Notes: a model not told the origin generated them from the letters alone. A stretch of DNA of 64,000 bases from Simplicispira suum (GCF_003008595.1 NZ_CP027669.1:1922001-1986000), one strand, 5' to 3'; shown: positions 49,728-58,890, numbered from the stretch's first letter. Translations and numbers: made by a program.

Positions 49728-49793
49728 TCTCTTATTTATAGCTGCTAACGCCCGTGGAATAAGCGCTAGCGGCCTAAAACACTTGGATTTTAC
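49728..49793 (+). repeat. R1 repeat between convergent DUF445 and ThDP-enzyme genes
   Basis: CTCTTATTTATAGCTGCTAA, CGCCCGTGGAATAAGCGCTA, GCGGCCTAAAACACTTGGAT. It lies in the gap and its far end reaches the stop codon of the minus-strand gene, the same arrangement as at 10053-10127. Confidence 0.75.
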
Positions 49794-51481
49794 TTGCCCC
49801 GAATCTGGCTCAGCGACCGCCCCGGCGTGATCGCCTCCGGGTCGATCAGGCAGTGCACCAGGGCGGGCAGGCGCGTGGCCGCTGCGGCCTCGCGCAGGCG
49901 TGCAAAAGCCGGGGCGAACTCTTCGGTGTGTGCCACGCGCGCGCCGTGGCCGCCAAAGGCTTTGGCGTAGGCGGCGAAGTCGGGGTTCTGTAGCTGCGTG
50001 CCGCTCACGCGGTGCGGGTATTCGCGCTCCTGGTGCATGCGGATCGTGCCGTACATGCCGTTGTCCAGCAGCACCACGAGGAGGGGCAGCCGGTACTGCA
50101 CGGCGGTGGCGAACTCCTGGCCGTGCATGAGGAAGTCGCCATCGCCTGCGAACACCACCACCGTGCGCTCGGGCCACAGGCGCAGTGCGCCTACCCCGGC
50201 CGGTAGCCCGTAGCCCATGCTGCCGCTGGTGGGTGCGAGCTGCGTGCCGAATTGGCGGAACGGCCAGAAGCGGTGCACCCAGGTGGCGAAGTTGCCCGCG
50301 CCGTTGCAAAAGACGGTATCGGGCGGCAGCACTTCGCGCAGGTGCTGCATCACTGCGCCCATCTGCAGATTGCCGGGAATGTGGATCGGCGCCGGGTCGC
50401 TCCAGGCCTGGTAGGCGGCGTGGGCCTCGTGCACGGCCTGCTGGCGCTGCGCGCTGGGCGCCTGCGCCGCCGTGGTCGGCAGGGCGGCGCAGAAGGCGGC
50501 GGGCGATGCGTTGATGGGCCACTGCGCCTGGTACACGCGGCCCAGCTCGTCCGGGTCGGGGTAGACATGCACCAGCGGGATCTGCGGCGTGGGAATGTCC
50601 AGCAGGGTGTAGCCCTGCGAGGGCACCTCTGAAAGCCGACCGCCCACAAGCAGCAGCAGGTCGGCCGCGCGGATGCGCGCCAGCAGCGCCGGGTTCACGC
50701 CCAGGCCCAGGTCGCCCGCATAGCAGGGGTGCTGGTGGTCGAACAGCATCTGGCGCCGGAACGAGCAGGCCACGGGCAGGGCGTGAGCGGCGGCGAAGTC
50801 CTGGAAGCGCGCCACGGCCTGGGCACTCCAGCGGCTGCCTCCGACGATGGCCATGGGCCTGCGGGCCTGGTCAAGCCGTTCGAGCAACTGCGCCATCTGC
50901 GCCGGGCCCGGTGCCGCTTCCATGGTTTGGTAGCTGCGCGCGGTGGGCGCGTCGACGCATTCGGCCAGCATGTCTTCTGGCAGCGCCACCACCACCGGGC
51001 CAGGGCGCCCGCTGCAGGCCAGGCTGAAGGCGCGCGCGACGATCTCGGGCAGGCGGCGCGCGTCGTCCACCTCGGTGGCCCACTTGGCCAGCGGGCCAAA
51101 GGCGGCGCGGTAGTCCACTTCCTGGAAGGCCTCGCGCCCGCGCGCGCCGCGCGCGATCTGGCCGACGAACAGCACCAGCGGTGTGGAGTCCTGCATGGCG
51201 ATGTGCACGCCCGCCGCCGCGTTGGTGGCGCCGGGGCCGCGCGTGACGAAGCACACGCCGGGCCGTCCGGTGAGCTTGCCGTGTGCCTCGGCCATCATGG
51301 CCGCGCCACCTTCCTGGCGGCAGACGGTCAGGGCGATGGGGGCATCGTGCAGCGCATCCAGCACGGCCAGATAGCTCTCGCCAGGGACGCAGAAGATGTG
51401 CTGCACGCCGTGCAGCACGAGCTGGGCGACCAGGATCTGGCCGCCGGTGCGCAGCGGGGAGAGGGTGGTTTCAGATGACAT
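49790..51481 (-). CDS. thiamine-diphosphate enzyme, acetolactate synthase-like
   Basis: 563 aa. N-terminal PYR domain with the conserved Glu in CRQEGGAAMMAEAHG, a central domain, and the ThDP-binding GDGDFLMHGQEF...LLDNG motif. It resembles IlvB-like decarboxylases but has no regulatory partner gene. The adjacent aldehyde dehydrogenase 24 nt upstream suggests one pathway, e.g. degradation of a 2-oxo acid. The product is not determined. Confidence 0.83.
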   Translation of the reverse strand: MSSETTLSPLRTGGQILVAQLVLHGVQHIFCVPGESYLAVLDALHDAPIALTVCRQEGGAAMMAEAHGKLTGRPGVCFVTRGPGATNAAAGVHIAMQDSTPLVLFVGQIARGARGREAFQEVDYRAAFGPLAKWATEVDDARRLPEIVARAFSLACSGRPGPVVVALPEDMLAECVDAPTARSYQTMEAAPGPAQMAQLLERLDQARRPMAIVGGSRWSAQAVARFQDFAAAHALPVACSFRRQMLFDHQHPCYAGDLGLGVNPALLARIRAADLLLLVGGRLSEVPSQGYTLLDIPTPQIPLVHVYPDPDELGRVYQAQWPINASPAAFCAALPTTAAQAPSAQRQQAVHEAHAAYQAWSDPAPIHIPGNLQMGAVMQHLREVLPPDTVFCNGAGNFATWVHRFWPFRQFGTQLAPTSGSMGYGLPAGVGALRLWPERTVVVFAGDGDFLMHGQEFATAVQYRLPLLVVLLDNGMYGTIRMHQEREYPHRVSGTQLQNPDFAAYAKAFGGHGARVAHTEEFAPAFARLREAAAATRLPALVHCLIDPEAITPGRSLSQIRGK

Positions 51482-51505
51482 TGCGTTCCATCAGAAGGTA
51501 CTCCA

Positions 51506-53050
51506 TCACACATCAAAACGCACGCCCTGGGCGAGCGGCAGTGCGTCGCTGTAGTTGATGGTGTTGGTCGCGCGGCGCATGTAGGCCTTCCAGGCGTCCG
51601 AGCCTGATTCGCGGCCGCCGCCGGTTTCCTTCTCGCCGCCAAAGGCGCCGCCGATTTCGGCGCCCGAGGTGCCGATGTTCACGTTGGCGATGCCGCAGTC
51701 GCTGCCCGTGCTGGAGAGGAAGCGCTCGGCGTCCCGCAGGTCGGTGGTGAAGATGGCGGACGACAGGCCCTGCGGCACGCCGTTTTGCAGCGCGATGGCC
51801 TCATCCAGGCTGGCGCAGGTGAGCACGTAGAGGATGGGCGCAAAGGTCTCGTGCTGCACCACGGCGCTTTGCGCGGGCATGCGCACCAGGGCCGGGCGGG
51901 CGTACCAGGCGTCCTGGCCCAGGGCCTCGCATGCGCGCTCGCCGCCCAGCACGGTGCCGCCTTGTTCCCGCGCCTGCGCCAAGGCGCTTTGCATCTGCGC
52001 AAAGGCCGCGCCATCCATCAGCGGGCCAACAAGCACGCCATCCTCCAGCGGGTCGCCCACGCGCACGCTGGCGTAGATTTTTCCGAGCCGCGCCAGCAGC
52101 GGCGCGGCCACGTCGCGGTGCACGATGAGGCGGCGCAGGCTGGTGCAGCGCTGGCCCGCCGTGCCCACGGCGGCGAAGGTGATGGCGCGCGCGGCCAGCT
52201 CCAGGTCGGCGCTGGGCATCACCACCATGGCGTTGTTGCCGCCCAGCTCCAGAATGCTGCGGCCAAAGCGCTGCGCCACGTCCACCGCCACGGCACGGCC
52301 CATGCGCGTGCTGCCCGTGGCGCTGAGCACCGCCACGCGCGGCGAGCGCGCCAGCAACTCGCCCATCTCGCGCCCGCCCAGCAGCAGCGTGGCCAGCCCG
52401 TCGGGCAAGGCCGGGCTTTGCTGGGCAGCGAACTCGTCCAGCGTCTGTTGCAGCAGGTGGTGGCAGGCAATGGCGCACAGCGGGGTTTTTTCCGAGGGTT
52501 TCCAGGCCACCGCATTGCCGCACACCAGCGCCAGGGCCGTGTTCCAGGACCACACGGCCACCGGAAAGTTGAAGGCCGAAATCACGCCGACCACGCCCAT
52601 GGGGTGCCAGGTTTCCATCATGCGGTGGCCCGGGCGCTCGCTGGCAATGGTCAGGCCGTGCAGTTGGCGCGACAGGCCCACGGCAAAGTCGCAGATGTCG
52701 ATCATCTCCTGCACCTCGCCCAGCCCCTCGGAGCGCAGCTTGCCCGCTTCCAGCGACACCAGCAGGCCCAGGGCCTCCTTGTGCCGGCGCAGTTTTTCGC
52801 CCAGGCGCCGCACCAGCTCGCCGCGTACCGGGGCGGGCGTGGCGCGCCACCGCAAAAAGGCGCTGTGCGCGCCCTCGATCAGGGCCTGTGCCTGCGCTGG
52901 CGTGTGGCTGGACAACTGCGCGTACACCGCCCCGTCGCGGGGCGCGCGCACGGCAAGGCCCTGGCCGCGCCAGGGGGCGAGGTCCAGGCCCAGTTGCTGC
53001 AACGCGGTGTCGAACAGGGTGGCGGAAGCAAAGGTCGAAGAAGTGGTCAT
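51506..53050 (-). CDS. aldehyde dehydrogenase, piperideine-6-carboxylate dehydrogenase-like
   Basis: 514 aa. ALDH superfamily: VISAFNFPVAVWSWNTALAL, catalytic Glu in ILELGGNNAMV and Cys in VGTAGQRCTSLRRL. It resembles ALDH7/AmaB (2-aminoadipate semialdehyde dehydrogenase) with the GEKETGGGRESGSDAWK tail. Lysine degradation is a plausible role. A LysR gene is divergent. Confidence 0.85.
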   Translation of the reverse strand: MTTSSTFASATLFDTALQQLGLDLAPWRGQGLAVRAPRDGAVYAQLSSHTPAQAQALIEGAHSAFLRWRATPAPVRGELVRRLGEKLRRHKEALGLLVSLEAGKLRSEGLGEVQEMIDICDFAVGLSRQLHGLTIASERPGHRMMETWHPMGVVGVISAFNFPVAVWSWNTALALVCGNAVAWKPSEKTPLCAIACHHLLQQTLDEFAAQQSPALPDGLATLLLGGREMGELLARSPRVAVLSATGSTRMGRAVAVDVAQRFGRSILELGGNNAMVVMPSADLELAARAITFAAVGTAGQRCTSLRRLIVHRDVAAPLLARLGKIYASVRVGDPLEDGVLVGPLMDGAAFAQMQSALAQAREQGGTVLGGERACEALGQDAWYARPALVRMPAQSAVVQHETFAPILYVLTCASLDEAIALQNGVPQGLSSAIFTTDLRDAERFLSSTGSDCGIANVNIGTSGAEIGGAFGGEKETGGGRESGSDAWKAYMRRATNTINYSDALPLAQGVRFDV

Positions 53051-53118
53051 GAAAGCGCTTTGGAGCCAATCGGGGGGTGCCTCGGCAGATTCCCGGCCTG
53101 TGCCGCTGCCGTGGGCTG

Positions 53119-53145
53119 CATGTGTGCAGCATGTGTGCAGCATGG
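53119..53145 (+). promoter_or_regulatory. 11-bp tandem repeats in divergent ALDH/LysR promoter region
   Basis: CATGTGTGCAG at 53119-53129 and again at 53130-53140, then CATGG. A period near one helical turn and the site between an operon and its divergent LysR gene suggest regulator binding. Not a terminator. Confidence 0.4.
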
Positions 53146-53226
53146 TAAGTGCGTTCAGTGCACCCAATCGCTGCTATATCCTCCAGAGTTGTTGAGTTTT
53201 GCGAACAAACCTGGAGTGCGCTCGCC

Positions 53227-54111
53227 ATGCGCAAAGACATCCCCAGCCTGGGTGTGCTCCAGGCTTTCGAGGCCTCGGCACGGCTGCAGAGTTTCTCGCG
53301 TGCGGCCGAAGAACTGGCCCTGACGCCCAGCGCCGTGAGCCGCCATGTCGCTGCGCTCGAAGATCGCCTGGGCGTGACCCTGTTCGTGCGGGCGCGCCAG
53401 CGCCTGGCCATGACGGACACCGGCCGCAGCTATGCGGCGCGCATCCGCCTGCATCTGGAGCAGATCGAGCGCGACACGCAGGAGATCCGGGTCGGGCGCG
53501 GCGAAGGCTATGTACTGCACCTGGCCGTGGTGTCTACTTTTTGCACGCAATGGCTCATACCGCGCCTGCCGCAGTTTGCGGCGCTGCACCCGCGCATCAC
53601 GCTCAACCTCTCGGTGCGCTCCGAGGTGTTTGCTTTTGACGAGAGTGGTTTTGATGCTGCCATTTACTATGGCGACCGGCTCTGGCCCGACACGCAGGGC
53701 CGCATGGTGCTGCCCGAGGGGCCGTGCGTGCCGGTGTGCAGCCCGGCCTATGCGGCCGTGCATGCCCTGCACGATGAGTCGGCCTGGCTGCACTGCCCGC
53801 ATCTCATGCTGGCCACGCGCGTCCATGCCTGGCGCGACTGGTATGCCGAGTGCGGCTGGCACTACACCTTGCACGCCTCGCGCGGGCCGCGCTATGAGTT
53901 GTTCTCCATGGTGATTGCCGCCGCCGCTGCAGGCCTGGGCGTGGGGCTGGTGCCGCAGTTGCTTGCGCGCGAGGCGCTGGACAATGGGCGCCTGGTGCCG
54001 GCGCACCCCCAGGCGCTGGCGGGCGAACAGGGCTACTGGTTCGTGCAGCCGCAGCACCGGGCCGGCTCCGAGGCGCTACAGGCTTTCAGGGACTGGCTGG
54101 CACGGGCCTGA
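53227..54111 (+). CDS. LysR family transcriptional regulator
   Basis: 294 aa. HTH at about residues 8-60: VLQAFEASARLQSFSRAAEE, LTPSAVSRHVAALEDRLG; then a GcvA-like effector domain. Divergent from the ALDH/ThDP operon, which it probably controls. The ATG at 53227 has homology starting within five residues. Confidence 0.9.
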   Translation: MRKDIPSLGVLQAFEASARLQSFSRAAEELALTPSAVSRHVAALEDRLGVTLFVRARQRLAMTDTGRSYAARIRLHLEQIERDTQEIRVGRGEGYVLHLAVVSTFCTQWLIPRLPQFAALHPRITLNLSVRSEVFAFDESGFDAAIYYGDRLWPDTQGRMVLPEGPCVPVCSPAYAAVHALHDESAWLHCPHLMLATRVHAWRDWYAECGWHYTLHASRGPRYELFSMVIAAAAAGLGVGLVPQLLAREALDNGRLVPAHPQALAGEQGYWFVQPQHRAGSEALQAFRDWLARA

Positions 54112-54230
54112 TCAGAGCATGCTCCGGTGCCGCCCAGGTGCGCCTGCCCGTCGAGTACTCGGGGAGCCGCAAAGGGATACCAGATAATGGTTCGATGACA
54201 TTGTCCGGCGTTGCTGCCCTTACCACCATG

Positions 54231-54267
54231 CCCCCTCTTGCTTGCGTCGCAGCGCTCTCTCAGGGGG
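54231..54267 (+). promoter_or_regulatory. inverted repeat enclosing the GNAT ribosome site
   Basis: CCCCCT (54231-54236) can pair with AGGGGG (54262-54267), which is also the best ribosome-binding site for the GTG start at 54275. It could reduce translation, but might also be a worn GC-rich repeat. Confidence 0.35.
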
Positions 54268-54274
54268 CCAACCC

Positions 54275-54955
54275 GTGACGATCCCGATCGTGGTTCGCCC
54301 CACCGAAGCGGCCGATGTGTCCGCGCTTCTTGCACTGCAAGAACGCGTCTACCCGACCATCGCGCCGTGGCGGCGCGACCAACTGGTGCGCCAGTTGAAA
54401 ATGTTTCCGCAAGGCCAACTGGTGGCGGTGCGCGACGGAACGCTGCTCGGCTGTGCCAGTTCCCTGGTGATTCTGTGGGACGAATGGGCCGACGAGCACA
54501 CCTGGAAGCAGATCACCGCTTCGGGGACGTTTCAGACGCACAACCCGGACGGTTTCACACTCTACGGTGCAGAGGTATTTGTCGATCCGGCCACACGCGG
54601 GCAGCGCGTTGGCCATTTGCTGTACGAAGGGCGTCGACAACTGTGCAAGCAGCTCAACCTGCGGCGCATCATTGCCTGTGGGCGGCTGCCGGGTTACCAC
54701 GCGTTGGCAAACGAAATGCCGGTGGAGTTGTACGCGAAGAAGATTCTCTGGGGCGACCTGCAGGACCCCGTGCTGAGTTTTCAGCTACGCGAAGGCTTTC
54801 GCTACTGCGGCATCATGAGCGACTACCTGCCGGACGACCTTGAATCCTGCGGTCACGCCAGCCTGATCGCCTGGATCAACCCGCACTACGACCCCACGCG
54901 CCGCACCGCGCTGCAAGGCGGTCACGCCAGCACTTTGGAACAGGACAACGCATGA
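54275..54955 (+). CDS. GNAT family acetyltransferase paired with nitrilase
   Basis: 226 aa with the GNAT fold: VVRPTEAADVSALLALQERV, LYGAEVFVDPATRGQRVGHL (acetyl-CoA loop) and RRIIACGRLPGYHALANEM. It overlaps the following amidohydrolase as ATGA. In other bacteria these two domains occur fused in one long protein (B. subtilis YhcX type), so they likely form a complex. Substrate unknown. GTG at 54275 fits. Confidence 0.82.
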   Translation: MTIPIVVRPTEAADVSALLALQERVYPTIAPWRRDQLVRQLKMFPQGQLVAVRDGTLLGCASSLVILWDEWADEHTWKQITASGTFQTHNPDGFTLYGAEVFVDPATRGQRVGHLLYEGRRQLCKQLNLRRIIACGRLPGYHALANEMPVELYAKKILWGDLQDPVLSFQLREGFRYCGIMSDYLPDDLESCGHASLIAWINPHYDPTRRTALQGGHASTLEQDNA

Positions 54956-55878
54956 CCATCCCAGACCCCGACGCGCACAAAATCACCCTCAAGCCGAGCC
55001 AGGGCACGGTGCGCATTGCTGCTGTGCAGTACCTGCTGCGCTCGATCGACAGCTGGGATGCGTTTGAGAACCAGGTGCGTTTCGTCATGAAGGCGGCTGG
55101 CGACTACAAGCCCCAGTTCGTCATGTTCCCGGAGATTTTCACCACGCAGCTGCTGTCCTTCATGGACACCAGTGACCTGCGCCGCGCTGTGCGCAACATG
55201 AACGACTACACCGAGCGGTATCTGGCATTGTTCAGCGAGCTGGCGCGCCAATGGGGCGTGCACATCATTGGCGGCAGCCACCCCACCATCACCGACGGCA
55301 AGCTGCTCAACACTGCCTACCTGTTCACGCCAGAAGGCAAGCATTTCACCCAGGAGAAGATCCACTTGACCCGGTGGGAGAAAGAAAAGTGGCACGGTGA
55401 CGCGGGCAACCACCTGCGCGTGTTCGACACCCCCTTTGGCCGCATTGCCATTCTGATCTGCTACGACATCGAGTTCCCGGAACTTGCGCGCATGGTCTGC
55501 GAGCAGGGCGTGGACATCATCTTTGTGCCGTCCTGCACCGACGACCGCCAGGGCTTCTGGCGGGTGCGCTACTGCTGCCATGCACGCGCCATCGAGAACC
55601 AGGTCTATGTGGCCGTGACCGGCACCGTCGGCAATCTGACCGTGGAAGGCCTCGGCCTGCACTACGGCCAGGCGGCGATCATCACGCCGTCCGACTTCCC
55701 GTTTGCACGCGACGGCATTGCGGCCGAGGGCGTGGCGAACATGGAGCAGGTCGTCATAGCCGATGTCGATCTGGCCAAGCTGGTCAACAACCGGGTCAAC
55801 GGCACCACCATCCCGCTGTACGACAAACGGGTGGATGTGTACGACAACGACGTCGAGGTGGTCGCCACCCAGGGCTGA
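54952..55878 (+). CDS. carbon-nitrogen hydrolase (nitrilase superfamily)
   Basis: 308 aa. Catalytic triad: Glu in FVMFPEIFTTQ, Lys in TQEKIHLTRWEKEKWHG, Cys in ILICYDIEFPELARM. Closest to the amidase branch fused or adjacent to GNAT domains. Translationally coupled to the GNAT gene. Substrate unknown. Confidence 0.87.
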   Translation: MTIPDPDAHKITLKPSQGTVRIAAVQYLLRSIDSWDAFENQVRFVMKAAGDYKPQFVMFPEIFTTQLLSFMDTSDLRRAVRNMNDYTERYLALFSELARQWGVHIIGGSHPTITDGKLLNTAYLFTPEGKHFTQEKIHLTRWEKEKWHGDAGNHLRVFDTPFGRIAILICYDIEFPELARMVCEQGVDIIFVPSCTDDRQGFWRVRYCCHARAIENQVYVAVTGTVGNLTVEGLGLHYGQAAIITPSDFPFARDGIAAEGVANMEQVVIADVDLAKLVNNRVNGTTIPLYDKRVDVYDNDVEVVATQG

Positions 55879-55913
55879 CAGGGTTTGCAGGCGGCGCTGG
55901 CAACTGCGCCCAG

Positions 55914-56639
55914 TCAGAACCAGCGGGCGACCATCGGAATCAGCAGCGACGCCACCACCACCTGCAACCCCAGTGCCAGCGCCGCCCAGGCGCCGGCATC
56001 CGCATGCACCTGCAGGGCGCGCGCTGCGCCAATGCCGTGGGCAGCCGTGCCCATGGCAAAGCCGCGCGCCATCCAGCCGACCGGGTCGGTGCCGATGCGC
56101 AGCAGCGCAAACAGCGCCTTGCCGCTGAGCGCGCCCACCAGACCGGTGACGACGGCAAACACGGCAGCCAGCGAGGGCACGCCGCCAATCTTGTCGGCAA
56201 TGCCCATGGCGACCGGCGCCGTGACCGATTTGGGCGCGAGCGACAGCACGGCTTCGCGCGGCAGGTCCAGTGCCCAGGCAATCGCGACCGCGCTGGCGGC
56301 TGCCGCAGAGCCGCCCACCACCGCTGCGAGCGTGAAGCGCGCCCAGTGCGCCCGCAGCTGTACGCGCCGCTCCCACAGCGGCCAGGCCAGCGCCACCACC
56401 GCCGGCCCGAGCAGAAAATGGATGAACTGTGCGCCGGCGAAGTAGGTCGGGTAGGCGGTGCCAGTCACCAGAAGCGCGGCACCCAGAACGATGATGGAGA
56501 GCAATACCGGGTTGGCCCATGGCGCCTGGCCCAGGCGCTGGTACAGGCCGAGCGCCAGCACATAGACCACCAGCGTGGCGTTCAGGCCGAACAGCGGCGT
56601 GGCCGAGAGGTAGACCCAGAGCTGCACGAAGTCGGTCAT
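55914..56639 (-). CDS. lrgB: LrgB/CidB family membrane protein
   Basis: 241 aa with about seven membrane segments; FLLGPAVVALAWPLWERR, LSLAPKSVTAPVAMGIADKIGG-type motif and MGTAAHGIGAARAL are LrgB signatures. It pairs with LrgA (56927-57262), with the R2 repeat between them. Related proteins are linked to export/import of pyruvate, and the plant homologue PLGG1 moves glycolate and glycerate. Confidence 0.9.
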   Translation of the reverse strand: MTDFVQLWVYLSATPLFGLNATLVVYVLALGLYQRLGQAPWANPVLLSIIVLGAALLVTGTAYPTYFAGAQFIHFLLGPAVVALAWPLWERRVQLRAHWARFTLAAVVGGSAAAASAVAIAWALDLPREAVLSLAPKSVTAPVAMGIADKIGGVPSLAAVFAVVTGLVGALSGKALFALLRIGTDPVGWMARGFAMGTAAHGIGAARALQVHADAGAWAALALGLQVVVASLLIPMVARWF

Positions 56640-56727
56640 GGCGTTTCTCTGTCCGGTGGGGCCGAACTGCCTATCCGTTTTCCATGGTGCGTCGCACTCC
56701 CCACGGCGCAGAGTACCCGCGTGACCC

Positions 56728-56926
56728 AGGCCAGCGGCCACCGTGCAAGGGCCTTGGCCGGCCGCGCCGCCCCGCCGCACAGGTGGCGTCCCCCACCCGC
56801 AGCGCGCAGCGGTGCGAGAGCGGGGGCTGAGGGGCGCGGCTCCAAGCCTGCCTGCGCAGGTTTGGACGTCCCCGAAGGGCAGCCGTCTCTGGTGGCTGCA
56901 TGGAGGAGCGCAGCGACATAGGGGGG
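56728..56926 (-). repeat. R2 dispersed GC-rich repeat, copy 2 (after lrgA)
   Basis: Inverted copy of 19267-19465; 65 of 66 identical in the core 56815-56880. It starts at the lrgA stop, as copy 1 starts at the leuS stop. It fills most of the 287-bp gap in the lrgA-lrgB operon; its hairpins could uncouple lrgB expression. The remaining ~90 bp before lrgB show nothing else. Confidence 0.85.
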
Positions 56927-57262
56927 TCACTTCATCAACCAGCGCAGCACCAGCGCCGACACCGCCATGCCAATCCAGGTCGAGAGCACCAGCACCACCG
57001 CCAGCCGCAGGCCATATTGCGCCAGCACGTCAAGCTGGGTGATGACGCCCACGCCCACGGGCACGAACAGCAGCGAGAGGTGCGCCAGCAGAAAATCGGC
57101 CACCGAGCGCACGCGCAGCTGCACGGCAGGCCAGCGCAGCGCGATGAGCAGCAGCACCATGCCAATCACCGGGCCGGGGTAGGGCAGGTGCAGCAGCCGC
57201 GAGAGCGCCTCGCCCAGCGACTGCAAGGTCAGCAGAATGGCCAGGCCTTGCAGCATCTGCAT
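56927..57262 (-). CDS. lrgA: LrgA/CidA family membrane protein
   Basis: 111 aa. Four membrane segments; LHLPYPGPVIGMVLLLIALR and VGVGVITQLDVLAQYG match LrgA. Starts 12 nt after glcD, hence cotranscribed. LrgA and LrgB together form the transporter-like pair. Confidence 0.9.
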   Translation of the reverse strand: MQMLQGLAILLTLQSLGEALSRLLHLPYPGPVIGMVLLLIALRWPAVQLRVRSVADFLLAHLSLLFVPVGVGVITQLDVLAQYGLRLAVVLVLSTWIGMAVSALVLRWLMK

Positions 57263-57274
57263 CGCAGTGGTCGC

Positions 57275-58810
57275 TCAGTAGCGGGGCAGGTCGGGGTGCG
57301 CCAGCTTGCCGCCGCGAATCAGCATCTTGCCGTACTCGGCGCAGCGGTTGAGCGTGGGAATGAGCTTGCCAGGGTTGAGCAGGCCTTCGGGGTCGAAGGC
57401 GTGCTTCAGCGCCATCATCTGCGCGTTTTCTTCCCGCGAGAACTGAACGCACATGCTCGAGAGCTTCTCCACGCCTACGCCGTGTTCGCCGGTAATCGTC
57501 CCGCCCATGGCCACGCTGGTCTCCAGGATCTCCGCGCCAAACAGCTCGCAGCGGTGCAGTTGGTCCGGGTCGTTGGCGTCAAACATGATGAGCGGGTGCA
57601 GGTTGCCGTCGCCCGCGTGGAACACGTTCGCACAGCGCAACTGGTACTTTTTTTCCATCTGCTGGATGGCCAGCAGGATGTCGGCCAGGCGCTTTCTCGG
57701 GATGGTCGAATCCATGCACATGTAGTCGGGGCTGATGCGGCCACTGGCCGGGAAGGCGTTTTTGCGCCCGCTCCAGAAACGCAGGCGCTCGGCTTCGTCC
57801 TTGCTGACCGAGATGGCCGTGGCGCCGGCGCCCGCCAGCACGGCGCGCATGCGGGAGATTTCTTCCTCCACCTCTTCGGGCGTGCCGTCGCTTTCGCACA
57901 GCAAAATCGCTTCGGCCGTCAGGTCGTAGCCGGCGTGCACAAAGTCTTCCACGGCGGCCGTCATCGGCTTGTCCATCATCTCCAGGCCGGCGGGGATGAT
58001 GCCGGCGGCAATCACGGCGGCCACGGCGTCGCCCGCTTTGCGGATGTCGTCAAAGCTGGCCATGATGCAGCGCGCCAGCAGCGGCTTGGGGATCAGCTTG
58101 ACGGTGACTTCCACCGCCACGGCCAGCATGCCTTCGCTGCCGATCACCGTGGCCAGCAGGTCGTAGCCGGGCGAATCGAGCGCGGCGCTGCCGAATTGCA
58201 CCGGTTCGCCCTCCATGGTGAAGCCGCGCACCGCCAACACGTTGTGCACCGTCAGGCCGTACTTCAGGCAGTGCACGCCGCCCGAGTTTTCCGCCACGTT
58301 GCCGCCAATGGTGCAGGCGATCTGGCTGCTCGGGTCGGGCGCGTAGTACAGACCGTATTGCGCCGCGGCCTCGCTGATGGCCAGGTTGCGCACGCCGCAC
58401 TGCACGCGGGCGGTGCGGGCGCGCGGGTCAATCTCAACGATGCGGTTGAAGCGTGCCAAGGAGAGCGTCACGCCCAGCGCGTGCGGCATGGCGCCGCCGG
58501 AGAGCCCGGTTCCGGCGCCGCGCGCCACTACGGGAACGCTCAGGCGGTGGCAGGTGCGCAGCACGGCCTGCACTTCGTCTTCGGTCTCGGGCAGGCAGAC
58601 CACCAGCGGGCGCTGGCGGTACGCGGTCAGGCCATCGCACTCGTAGGGCGTGGTGTCTTCCGCGTTCCACAGCAGACTGTGCGCCGGCAGCACGCTGGCC
58701 AGTGCGGCCACCACTTCGCGCTGGCGCGCGGCGCGGTCGGGTTCGGTGGGCGGCTTGGGCGCAGCGAAAACGGGAGTGTGCGTGGGCGACTGGGCAGCGG
58801 CGGTGTTCAT
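57275..58810 (-). CDS. glcD: FAD-linked oxidase, glycolate oxidase subunit GlcD
   Basis: 511 aa. FAD_binding_4 domain (about 60-200): ARGAGTGLSGGAMPHALGV, PDPSSQIACTIGGNVAENSG; C-terminal FAD-oxidase domain with HAGDGNLHPLIMFDAND and GTITGEHGVGVEKL. Oxidises glycolate, or D-lactate in a related subgroup. glcE and glcF are not in the window. It is followed closely by lrgA. Confidence 0.92.
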   Translation of the reverse strand: MNTAAAQSPTHTPVFAAPKPPTEPDRAARQREVVAALASVLPAHSLLWNAEDTTPYECDGLTAYRQRPLVVCLPETEDEVQAVLRTCHRLSVPVVARGAGTGLSGGAMPHALGVTLSLARFNRIVEIDPRARTARVQCGVRNLAISEAAAQYGLYYAPDPSSQIACTIGGNVAENSGGVHCLKYGLTVHNVLAVRGFTMEGEPVQFGSAALDSPGYDLLATVIGSEGMLAVAVEVTVKLIPKPLLARCIMASFDDIRKAGDAVAAVIAAGIIPAGLEMMDKPMTAAVEDFVHAGYDLTAEAILLCESDGTPEEVEEEISRMRAVLAGAGATAISVSKDEAERLRFWSGRKNAFPASGRISPDYMCMDSTIPRKRLADILLAIQQMEKKYQLRCANVFHAGDGNLHPLIMFDANDPDQLHRCELFGAEILETSVAMGGTITGEHGVGVEKLSSMCVQFSREENAQMMALKHAFDPEGLLNPGKLIPTLNRCAEYGKMLIRGGKLAHPDLPRY

Positions 58811-58890
58811 GGCTGCACTGTAGCCAAGCGCGCGCGCCCTGGTGTGAAGATTGTTTCAGCCTTGCGTGAATTGCGTTGGGCAGAACCAAT

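Noticed and set aside
51785..53323. Plus-strand 512-codon frame antisense to the aldehyde dehydrogenase
   Set aside because: Composition is shadow-like and lacks any family motif.
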